A stretch of 22,111 bases of DNA from a virus, in IMG/VR virus record IMGVR_UViG_3300042383_000943, positions 1 through 22,111 of that record; one strand, 5' to 3'. A program made the position numbers and the translations under genes. This document shows, piece by piece, positions 1 to 7,242 of this stretch. Under the pieces are notes generated by a model, which saw nothing but the letters and a program-made list of their open reading frames with translations, was not told where the DNA came from and did not search any database. Numbering within the stretch: position 1 is the stretch's first letter; each line of letters opens with the position of its first letter.

Positions 1-872
1 TTTGGATAAGAAGATAAATTATTTAAATTAATTTGCTTATTTGCGTTTACAATATTACCGTCTCCAAAAACTAATCTTGGTAAAAAGTTTGTTCTATCGC
101 AAACGTGACCAGATACGCATCTAGCGCTTAATGTTCCGATACCAGGGACATTACATCCACGATTATTCGGATCATGTCTATAAAATGCATATCCTTTCAT
201 TACAACAGGACTTAATTCAACGCAGTTTATACTAACATCTGGCGGATTTCCAGTTGGGTCATAAGTTGTAGGATCGGCACATCCAAATCTTGGACATCCA
301 TTCACACCAGTTCCAGAGTAAGCAATGATTTGTTCAAGATTACAAGACGGTATATTGATGGGTAAACATGAAGGATTATAAGCCAATTCTATATTTACCT
401 GTGGAAATTTCACACCTGTTTTAAATCTATATTGATATTTAATTTCCCCAGAGACTCCGGTTGAATCAATGATCCACTCATTTAATGGTGGAGATAGGTT
501 AATAGGTGTTGCGAAAGGGTGTGTAAATAAATCGATACCAACTATTATTCCTTGATCTATTGACGTTGTTGGAAATGTTATAGTTCCCGTTCTTCTATCT
601 CCCCATGGTTGATATATGATCCCACTTGGTGCGGGTGATAACATATCTCTTCCCCCTGATATAAATTTTAAATAAGATAAATCTGGAGTACCATTTATAT
701 CTCTCCAAATATTTATTCTAGGTCGGTCATTTAGATTTTGTGTTCCTGGCGGACTAAAATCCATAACCAATACGTCATTAAAATTCCAAGTTAATGTTGG
801 GGTAATTACGTTTGGAGAAATTGATGCATTATTTGCTATAACTCCAGCATGGGCTGCAAAATTGCCATACAT
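1..872 (-). CDS. Partial virion/fibre-block protein, Cys-rich C-terminal half, 3' end outside window
   Basis: An open frame of 290 complete codons runs from an ATG at 872-870 to the left edge with no stop, so the C-terminus is missing. The start overlaps the stop of the upstream gene (TAATG), and a GGAG at 886-883 lies 10 bases upstream, which supports this start. The N-terminal ~160 residues are rich in Asn, Pro, Thr and aromatics, like an extracellular beta-structured protein; no signal peptide or membrane segment is visible. From residue 169 eight cysteines appear within 90 residues (169, 177, 193, 198, 217, 240, 252, 258), with none before. That spacing suggests metal binding or disulfides. 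It is the most downstream visible member of fibre block A, so a structural or adhesin role is inferred from position. I do not recognise the family. Confidence 0.75.
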   Translation of the reverse strand, partial: MYGNFAAHAGVIANNASISPNVITPTLTWNFNDVLVMDFSPPGTQNLNDRPRINIWRDINGTPDLSYLKFISGGRDMLSPAPSGIIYQPWGDRRTGTITFPTTSIDQGIIVGIDLFTHPFATPINLSPPLNEWIIDSTGVSGEIKYQYRFKTGVKFPQVNIELAYNPSCLPINIPSCNLEQIIAYSGTGVNGCPRFGCADPTTYDPTGNPPDVSINCVELSPVVMKGYAFYRHDPNNRGCNVPGIGTLSARCVSGHVCDRTNFLPRLVFGDGNIVNANKQINLNNLSSYP

Positions 873-1390
873 TACACAAGATCTCCATATAATAATACAT
901 CAGCTGTATTGCCTGCTCTTAATATAGATGCTACAGAATATAGGCCAGCCGTTTTATTAAATCCTAACCTATTTCTAATATTAAATGTAGCGGAACTATT
1001 AAAAGTAATATTTCCATCACCCATTTGCACAAAAGTAACATTATAACCTGACTGCATTTGAGTCGCATTTAACGGCAAGTTTACATTTATTCCAGTGGAA
1101 CTATTAACTCTTAAAACAAGCCCATTATGAGTAAGATCTAAATTTACACTTGATGTCACTTCCGTTGGGGAATCAACATTTGTTGTTACTACTTTTTCCC
1201 ATCCCTGTAAAGCCGTGAAGCTATTACCCCTATTTAAATATAAATCTCTATCTCCGCTAACAAATACTACTAATCCTATATACCTATTAGGAACGCTATT
1301 TAAAGTAGCAGCACTACCCGTCCAATAGCTTCTTCCGTCTAAAGGAAAAGCTCCAGCTGGATCAAAATTGCCTAAAAGAGGTGTGCCCAT
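872..1390 (-). CDS. Short tail-fibre-like protein with shared fibre-head module
   Basis: This encodes 172 residues, probably a small fibre or fibre-tip component. Residues ~10-65 match the N-terminal module of the 404-residue fibre gene at 3014-4228: a PLDxR motif, then VPN, then a YxGLxVxV strand and aromatic residues ending near a Trp. In phage fibres this type of module usually sits at the head-proximal end. Residues ~80-172 form a beta-rich domain (LPLNAT, then a Gly-rich turn and NITFNSS, ending in LLYGDLV). It resembles the domain found after the collagen-like segments of the larger fibre proteins here, but there is no collagen-like spacer between the two parts. It sits 5 bases after the 456-residue fibre gene, and its stop overlaps the next start. 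No Shine-Dalgarno sequence is visible. The fibre assignment rests on modules and neighbours. Confidence 0.7.
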   Translation of the reverse strand: MGTPLLGNFDPAGAFPLDGRSYWTGSAATLNSVPNRYIGLVVFVSGDRDLYLNRGNSFTALQGWEKVVTTNVDSPTEVTSSVNLDLTHNGLVLRVNSSTGINVNLPLNATQMQSGYNVTFVQMGDGNITFNSSATFNIRNRLGFNKTAGLYSVASILRAGNTADVLLYGDLV

Positions 1391-1395
1391 ATATA

Positions 1396-2766
1396 TTAAA
1401 ATCTAAATCTTAAGTCAAATTGTTGTCCAGGCTGGACAGTTAAAAGTGATGCTGAACGATATATTTTATAAGTCATAGTTTTACCATTCGCTCCAGTTAT
1501 AATTACATCTGGTATATTTGGTGAAGTAATAAAATTATTTATATTTTCAGTATTACTTCCAAAATCAAAAATACTTGTTAAATTACCCCAGGCAGTAACG
1601 CCTTCTTTAGTTTCGTTTGGATATATGAAATAAATATACTGCCCAACTGGACTAAATAAAAATCTCGGATCCGTTGGGCGAAAAGTTGGGCTAGAATTAA
1701 TAAGATTTCTTATTTGGTTAGGGTCTAAACTTGCTAACCCAGTTACTCCGTAATAATAACGAGGCTGAAAAAATAACGTATTTACCCCAGAAATAGTTTT
1801 TGGGTTGCCATTGTCATTTACATTGACTCTTACATTTAATCCTGCAAAATTTTGATCTACTGTCACCCCAAGTGTTATGGGTAGAGAAGTAACAGTTCCA
1901 GTTACTACTGTTGTTGGGCTTGTTATCGGAGTTTCATTTCTAAAATATTGTAGGTTTGTTATCGTGTTAACGGGTTCACTTTTGGGGTCTATCGTATGAT
2001 TAAAAGATATCGATAACACATTCGTACCGTACTCTTGAACTGGAAATGAATTTAAAACCATAGTTGCCGAAATAAATGGGAAAAACATATTATTTAAGAA
2101 CCCTGATATAGTAGTTCCACCATAATTCTGACCTACGACAGGGACTCTTGTTATAGGACGATTACCAGAAAATGGATCTAAAGAACTTCCAGCTGCTTCT
2201 CCTTGCAATAAAACTCCAGTTCCATTTACAGTGGGACGCCTTGTTAGCCGCATTACTCCCGAACGCGAATCTAAATAGAAATATTGATTGAAACCCGTTC
2301 CCAGAACAGATATATCAAAATATTGAAAACTATTGGGATAATTTCCCAAGCCGTCTCCGTACGCATCTGGATTATTGAGTTCTAAAATTGCGGCATTTGA
2401 ATCGACATTAAATCTATACGCCCAAAAAGAGTCGTTACCACCTGGATTTCCAGAGCCTTGAACGATAGCGCTTTCAATGATAGAACTATTCTGGGCAGTA
2501 TTTGAAATAAGCCTAAAATTATTATTAAAATAATTAATATCTATGCTTTGATTAAAAGTAGATTGAGTGGGGCCAATCCTAAGGTTTTTAATTGTTTTAA
2601 TACCATCAATTATTTGATCACCAGTTGCTACAACTAAAGACTCATTATTAACTCTTGGTAGCGTGTTGAAATTCTTAATACCACCAATAGCCTGATTTCC
2701 CGTTGTTAAAACAACGTTGCTCAAATCAGGACTAACTGGATAATAATCTGATAAATTAATTGGCAT
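1396..2766 (-). CDS. Tail-fibre-like protein with two TGxQxIxGxK cassettes
   Basis: This 456-residue protein is probably a host-binding fibre or fibre-associated protein. Residues ~18-58 hold two copies of the cassette VVxTTGxQxIxGIKxF that recurs in the other fibre genes here. A second shared piece, RPTVNGTGVLLQGEA, follows near residue 180. From about residue 200 (GNRPIT...FLNNMFFPFISA...LNSFPVQEYG) to the end it is clearly paralogous to the 351-residue protein at 4232-5287. Both have a long beta-rich domain with conserved RPIT, NNxFxPFIS and FPxQExG motifs, an aromatic YxxFxYP segment, and a tail ending in Phe (here RFRF). The region between ~60 and ~175 is unique to this copy. There is no signal peptide or membrane segment. 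The gene lies 8 bases after the 78-residue small gene. Receptor binding is inferred, not shown. Confidence 0.75.
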   Translation of the reverse strand: MPINLSDYYPVSPDLSNVVLTTGNQAIGGIKNFNTLPRVNNESLVVATGDQIIDGIKTIKNLRIGPTQSTFNQSIDINYFNNNFRLISNTAQNSSIIESAIVQGSGNPGGNDSFWAYRFNVDSNAAILELNNPDAYGDGLGNYPNSFQYFDISVLGTGFNQYFYLDSRSGVMRLTRRPTVNGTGVLLQGEAAGSSLDPFSGNRPITRVPVVGQNYGGTTISGFLNNMFFPFISATMVLNSFPVQEYGTNVLSISFNHTIDPKSEPVNTITNLQYFRNETPITSPTTVVTGTVTSLPITLGVTVDQNFAGLNVRVNVNDNGNPKTISGVNTLFFQPRYYYGVTGLASLDPNQIRNLINSSPTFRPTDPRFLFSPVGQYIYFIYPNETKEGVTAWGNLTSIFDFGSNTENINNFITSPNIPDVIITGANGKTMTYKIYRSASLLTVQPGQQFDLRFRF

Positions 2767-2774
2767 AAACTATC

Positions 2775-3011
2775 TTACACGAAAGAATTTGTTTCGGGGT
2801 CGTATGTTTTATATAAAAGCTCTGAATAATATTGATACCCAGTAATTACTTTAATCGGGTTTAAGTATGTAATGCCAGTTACAGCGCCCTCCGAATTTGT
2901 TAATAAAAACGGTGACTGCGTACCAGACTCTTCTGGGGCAAGTATTCTATGAATAAATCCATTTACTTTATTCGTTGCTGGATTGATAAGTAAAGTTCCT
3001 GTAGTATACAT
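2775..3011 (-). CDS. Small fibre-associated protein (78 aa)
   Basis: This small protein has no recognised family. It ends in YKTYDPETNSFV. The 73-residue protein at 18038-18259 ends in a similar pattern (KYYNSNTDTF), giving a common signature of Tyr, Asp/Asn, a few polar residues, Thr and then Phe. Both small genes lie directly downstream of a collagen-like fibre gene with a C1q-like end, here after a 2-base gap. A conserved fibre-plus-small-partner pair is therefore likely. Such partners can be assembly chaperones or minor tip proteins, but nothing in the sequence decides between these. No Shine-Dalgarno sequence is seen before the ATG. Tight packing between two fibre genes and good codon structure support it as a real gene. 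Confidence 0.7.
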   Translation of the reverse strand: MYTTGTLLINPATNKVNGFIHRILAPEESGTQSPFLLTNSEGAVTGITYLNPIKVITGYQYYSELLYKTYDPETNSFV

Positions 3012-3013
3012 AA

Positions 3014-4228
3014 TTATATTTCGTTTGACACCTGTGATAATATTAAAAATGGACGAGTTCCATAAAAATTATCAAAAACTGGAAATCCCCGAGCCTCTTG
3101 ATTAAATGGTGGGTTTGGATTTGTCCATAGCGCTCCCGCATGTAAAAAATCTGAAAATAAATATAATGGAACTTGTGATTGTGTTACTCTAAAAGTTGTA
3201 AAACCAGCCGCCATTCCTTCTCCATTTTGAGTAGTACCTATTGGTCCCTGCGCAAATGCAGTAAAAACTCCTGGAATTCCAGCGTTTCCTTGTCCAAATA
3301 TAGGATCTGGTACACTACTGTTTTGTGACAACCCCCCTTCATAAGGTGAAGAAAAATTTCTTAACCTTATTCTTAAAAAATCGGTAGAATCTAAAAGATC
3401 GTATGAAGCATATCTCATATCAATACTATACAATCCTGGTTGAGTAATACAAAAATTTCTATTTGATGAGTTATAAGTAACAATTTTTGAGTTATCGATT
3501 ACTGAAGATAGGGCTACCAAAGATGGATCATACCATGCAATATTATTCCATGGAATTTTATAATTTGCAGAATTATTGCTAGGAAACAATCCGTCTGTTC
3601 CATCTATTCTTAAAAATAACAATGTTTTAAATTTGTTTGAATCTACAATTGCATTTGCATTATTATCTAGTATACTTAACTTCCAGCCAGTAGTACCACC
3701 AACCCAAACCAAAATAAAATGCGCGCCTTGAACATTACATACTAATCCCTCTGTGCCAATAGCTCCTTCAATATTATGAGATAAACTTCTAACAGTTAAA
3801 TTATTAATATGAAAAGTTTCATTAGCATCTATAATTTCTACAATATCTCCAATTTGTAAATTTGTAGTTGGTAAATCAATAATAAAAGTGCCACTAGAAG
3901 TATCTGCTCCAATTTTCGAATTTCTAGCTACAAAACCACCACTATTTCTTATTGTAAAATTTAATGTTGCTGGACCTGTTGCGCCAGTTGCGCCAGTTGA
4001 GCCGGTAGCTCCAGTAGCGCCTTGACCTCCAGCAGTGCCAAGTTCTACCCATGTATTACTTGTATTATAGTAATAGTACTTGTTTTCAGAAGTAACATAT
4101 ACAATAAGACCTTGATAAACCTTGTTTGGAACGAGAGCGTTTCTTTCCGTTATGTTGGACACAACTGTTCTAACATCTAATGGAATTTGGGCTCCTAAAT
4201 CTAAATTTGTTGCTAATTGGAATGCCAT
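3014..4228 (-). CDS. Collagen-like tail fibre protein with C1q-like C-terminal domain
   Basis: This 404-residue protein is built like a modular phage fibre. Residues ~1-64 are the fibre-head module shared with the 172-residue protein (PLDVR, VPN, YQGLIVYV, YYYYN, W). Residues ~67-87 are a short collagen-like stretch of Gly-X-Y triplets, mostly Gly-Ala-Thr. Residues ~88-190 form a beta domain (IIDLPTTNLQIGDIVEI ... ILVWVGGTTGWKL) of the kind also seen at ~418-515 of the 694-residue protein. Residues ~200-404 look like a C1q/TNF-type jelly roll: QPGLYSIDMRYASYD, then FLRIRLR, then a closing strand PFLILSQV. C1q-like trimers commonly form fibre tips that bind receptors, so this is a plausible host-recognition protein. 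It is followed after 2 bases by the 78-residue small gene. Confidence 0.82.
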   Translation of the reverse strand: MAFQLATNLDLGAQIPLDVRTVVSNITERNALVPNKVYQGLIVYVTSENKYYYYNTSNTWVELGTAGGQGATGATGSTGATGATGPATLNFTIRNSGGFVARNSKIGADTSSGTFIIDLPTTNLQIGDIVEIIDANETFHINNLTVRSLSHNIEGAIGTEGLVCNVQGAHFILVWVGGTTGWKLSILDNNANAIVDSNKFKTLLFLRIDGTDGLFPSNNSANYKIPWNNIAWYDPSLVALSSVIDNSKIVTYNSSNRNFCITQPGLYSIDMRYASYDLLDSTDFLRIRLRNFSSPYEGGLSQNSSVPDPIFGQGNAGIPGVFTAFAQGPIGTTQNGEGMAAGFTTFRVTQSQVPLYLFSDFLHAGALWTNPNPPFNQEARGFPVFDNFYGTRPFLILSQVSNEI

Positions 4229-4231
4229 AAA

Positions 4232-5287
4232 TTAAAAATGATATATTACAGGGTAGTTTGTTAATGTTGTCGCTATAGTTCTTTTATAATACCTATATGG
4301 ATGGGTAGAAATTCCATTATCTAAAAATAGTGTTACAAATCCTTGTGTAAAATCCGTATTAATATTAAAATCTCCTAACTGTGGATTAGAAATTCTACTT
4401 AATGACCCCCACCCGCTAGGATACACAAAATAAAAAAAGTTATTATTTGTGTAAACCTGAACTTGAAAAGAAGGTGGTTCCTGCATAACAGTTTTACCAT
4501 TATTTCCACCAAGAGCATTTTGACCAGAAAGAACGGCTTTCATATTTGCTGGATTATTTTGTAGATTATCTATTCCAGATCCAGCAAACGTTGGTGCTTC
4601 AAATATTATACTTTGTGTATTACTTTGTATTTCAACTGGATTACCATTTTTACCAACTCCCGTGGCTTTTATATAAACATTATTTGAATTTGTTGATAAA
4701 TTGACATTTACACTCCATACGTTATTATTAAAATTTTGTACCACAGGGATTAATAAAGGTAAACGAGCAGAATTATTAACAAAAGCTTCTACATTTGTAA
4801 TTTGATTTAAATTTAAACTGCCAGTTGTAATAAATCCATTGAAAAAAATGAAATTTGTTGGTTTACCAAGTTCCTGTGTTGGGAAATTATTTAGCGTCAA
4901 AGATCCTGAAATAAATGGGTAAAAAACATTATTTAAAAATGCCACAACATCATCACCACCAGGAGTTAGATTTTGAAAACCTTGTACATTAGCTGTAATT
5001 GGTCTAGTACCGTCGAATACCGTAGATCCACCCTGTCCAAGTTCCCCAGTGGTTGCTAAACCCGATCCGTTAAAAGTTGGTCTTAGGTCAAATGATTTTT
5101 GACCACTAATTATCTGTTCTCCAGTTGTATAAACAACATTTTGCCCAGTTAACTCAATCTGTGGGCTATATTCATCTAATATAAAATCAAGTTCATCAAA
5201 GGTAACAAAGAAACCAGTTCCGTAACCACTAACAAGGTCACCGACATCTGGATGTAATTGATTTTTTCTGATTAAACTTTTGGCCAT
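4232..5287 (-). CDS. Tail-fibre-like protein, paralogue of the 456-aa fibre
   Basis: This 351-residue protein starts one base after the portal stop codon (order portal, then this gene). Residues ~51-80 carry the cassette VVYTTGEQIISGQKSF followed by RPTFNGSGL. From RPIT (residues 95-98) onward it parallels the 456-residue protein at 1396-2766: NNVFYPFIS, LNNFPTQELG, an extracellular-type beta domain rich in Asn, then FFYFVYPSGWGSL and a C-terminus rich in Tyr. The first ~45 residues (GDLVSGYGTGFFVTFDELDFIL) are unique and could be the attachment end. The two paralogues flank the collagen-like fibre gene, consistent with duplication inside the block. No Shine-Dalgarno sequence is seen; the start is fixed by the one-base gap to the portal. 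A baseplate or fibre role is inferred from modules and position. Confidence 0.75.
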   Translation of the reverse strand: MAKSLIRKNQLHPDVGDLVSGYGTGFFVTFDELDFILDEYSPQIELTGQNVVYTTGEQIISGQKSFDLRPTFNGSGLATTGELGQGGSTVFDGTRPITANVQGFQNLTPGGDDVVAFLNNVFYPFISGSLTLNNFPTQELGKPTNFIFFNGFITTGSLNLNQITNVEAFVNNSARLPLLIPVVQNFNNNVWSVNVNLSTNSNNVYIKATGVGKNGNPVEIQSNTQSIIFEAPTFAGSGIDNLQNNPANMKAVLSGQNALGGNNGKTVMQEPPSFQVQVYTNNNFFYFVYPSGWGSLSRISNPQLGDFNINTDFTQGFVTLFLDNGISTHPYRYYKRTIATTLTNYPVIYHF

Positions 5288-5288
5288 A

Positions 5289-7193
5289 TTATTCTATTTT
5301 GCTGTGATATAATAAAATAGCTGTTTTGTAATCTAACCCATACTCTTCAGCTATTTTATTTATGTCTTCCATGTTTACATTTAATTGTACTGGCTTATTA
5401 ATATACTCATTAATTTTATTCACCCAGTCTTTAGGATTTTCATTTGTAGCTATAGTTTCAGCTATGGTTTGAATAATATCTTTTTGTTCTTGGCTTAATC
5501 TTTTTTTATTATATTTCTCTTTTAAAGATGCCTCTATAGATGAAACTAAATTATCGAATTTAACTAAATTTTTGGCGACTAAATCGGCATTAATTTTTTC
5601 TTTTGAAGCTTTGACTGTTGGAGTTTTTCTTGGTTGCTTCGTCGTCTGTGGAGTTTCTGTAGTTCCAGCTGGTCTACCTGCTGGATTTTCTATTGGAGGC
5701 TTATTTAAAAGTGGTTGATAAAGACCGTCTTCTTGTAGTTTTCTAAAATCTTTTTGAGATTCTATACTTTCTTCTGGCAATGGTAATCTTCCAGTATCTA
5801 TAGCTGTTATACCCTCTTCTGGAGTTAAAACGCCGAGTTCAATTAACCTAGAATAAATACGAGTTAAATTAGCATCACTTTTGAAATCGGCGTCTTTGAA
5901 TCTTGCGACTGGTAAATTTTTAAAACCTAAATTTTTACCGATTTTTTTCATTTCTGGCGTAAGAAAATCATTTATAAAGGTTTCTCTTGCATGTTTTAAA
6001 CGAGATAAAAATACTTCTATTTTAGTATTTGTATTTGCGTATTTTTCTTCACCAAAAAGAACGTTATTTAATCCATAACGAATATCACGATCTACAACCT
6101 CGTATTTTTTAGGATCTAATATATTACTAATTTCTGGAATTATAAATTTAATATCTGTTGTATAATCTGTAACCAAAATACGTCCAACACTTTCATTTTC
6201 AAAAATTTTTCTTAGTGTTCCGATTTGTTCTTTTGTTGGCATACCAACTTCATCATTTCCCATTGTAACCAAAAGGACTGTTTGCTGTATGGTACGACTG
6301 ATTGCCATATCCATATTTTTAAGTTCTTGCTTCCAGTTAATATCTTCGAGAACAGGGAAGCCCATTGGAACGCTGAATGGTTCATAATCTTGTTTTTTAT
6401 AAAAAACTGGCACAAATTTATCTTGATCTAATTCAAATACCATGTATTGATTTGTTGGGGTTATTGAGCTAGTATTTTGTAAATCTTTTAAGTTTTTTAC
6501 TCGTTGTGCAAGTTGTTTATCCTGCTCGTTATCAGGATTTGTTAAAACTTTCATTTCAAAATCATTTAGTACTTTTACATATTGAGGGGTAATAAATGAT
6601 GCAGATCCTATTGCTTGAATATCCGCAGGATTTAAAATAATATATCTAACAGGAATTTCTCCAGTTTTTGCCTCTGTTGTTATAAGATCTGAGAGAACCC
6701 TCATATCTTGTTTGGTAAACTGAGCATTTAATTTATATAAAAATACATTTCCGCTACGGAAAAACTCACGGAAAAACATATCTTGTAACCGCCAAAGATT
6801 TACTCTATCACTCCAGGCTTGGAAGAATTTACGCGATTGCTCGTTACCGCCAGAAAAATAAATTGGAGAACAACTAAATTCTGTCATTAAGTCTATCGTA
6901 TTTCTAAAAATAGAAAAATTATAGTATGCCTTTTGGCAAAGAATAATAGTATCTCTAATACTAATATTAGATGTATATTTTCCATAACCTCCACCATAAA
7001 TAAAAGGAATAACGCCGCCTTCAATATTTATATACTTGTCCGTACGATTTATTGTTGAAGCCCTATTTCTACGAACAGAAGTGTTTACTTCTCCACGGCT
7101 CGCTTTTACTTCTATCGTATCCTTAGCTTTGACAGATCCTTCAATGACCTGTGGCTCTGGAAATTTAATATTTTTATTATTATTACGCGCCAT
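5289..7193 (-). CDS. Portal protein
   Basis: The portal is the dodecameric ring at one capsid vertex through which DNA is pumped and to which the tail attaches. This 634-residue protein lies 42 bases downstream of the large terminase, the usual order in phages. Portal-like features include a basic, disordered N-terminus (1-50). A core follows with YYNFSIFRNTIDLMTEFS at ~90-107, then SGGNEQSRKFFQAW at ~114-127 and FFREFFRSGNVFLYK at ~140-154. The core continues through an alpha/beta wing with 'PVRYIILNPADI' near residue 181 and long helices to about residue 480. A Pro/Thr/Lys-rich linker (~500-535) then leads to a helical C-terminal extension of ~100 residues ending in YGLDYKTAILLYHSKIE. That extension is unusual and could be an attachment or scaffold-contact segment. 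The family call rests on conserved motifs and synteny. Confidence 0.85.
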   Translation of the reverse strand: MARNNNKNIKFPEPQVIEGSVKAKDTIEVKASRGEVNTSVRRNRASTINRTDKYINIEGGVIPFIYGGGYGKYTSNISIRDTIILCQKAYYNFSIFRNTIDLMTEFSCSPIYFSGGNEQSRKFFQAWSDRVNLWRLQDMFFREFFRSGNVFLYKLNAQFTKQDMRVLSDLITTEAKTGEIPVRYIILNPADIQAIGSASFITPQYVKVLNDFEMKVLTNPDNEQDKQLAQRVKNLKDLQNTSSITPTNQYMVFELDQDKFVPVFYKKQDYEPFSVPMGFPVLEDINWKQELKNMDMAISRTIQQTVLLVTMGNDEVGMPTKEQIGTLRKIFENESVGRILVTDYTTDIKFIIPEISNILDPKKYEVVDRDIRYGLNNVLFGEEKYANTNTKIEVFLSRLKHARETFINDFLTPEMKKIGKNLGFKNLPVARFKDADFKSDANLTRIYSRLIELGVLTPEEGITAIDTGRLPLPEESIESQKDFRKLQEDGLYQPLLNKPPIENPAGRPAGTTETPQTTKQPRKTPTVKASKEKINADLVAKNLVKFDNLVSSIEASLKEKYNKKRLSQEQKDIIQTIAETIATNENPKDWVNKINEYINKPVQLNVNMEDINKIAEEYGLDYKTAILLYHSKIE

Positions 7194-7221
7194 AACTTAT
7201 TATAACAGCTTATTACACTAA

Positions 7222-7242
7222 AATCTGATATTTTATTAGATT
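7222..7242. other. Short inverted repeat at the end of the terminase gene
   Basis: Arms AATCT and AGATT, extended by three more bases with one G-T pair on the plus strand, enclose a loop of about five bases. The element overlaps the terminase stop codon (7238-7236) and is followed on the minus strand by TTTTAG. It could attenuate or partly terminate transcription between terminase and portal, but the stem is AT-rich and short, so chance is a real alternative. Confidence 0.25.

Noticed and set aside
6212-6431. Overlapping small frames on both strands within the portal gene
   Set aside because: They lie inside a clearly supported portal reading frame and show no family features or start signals.
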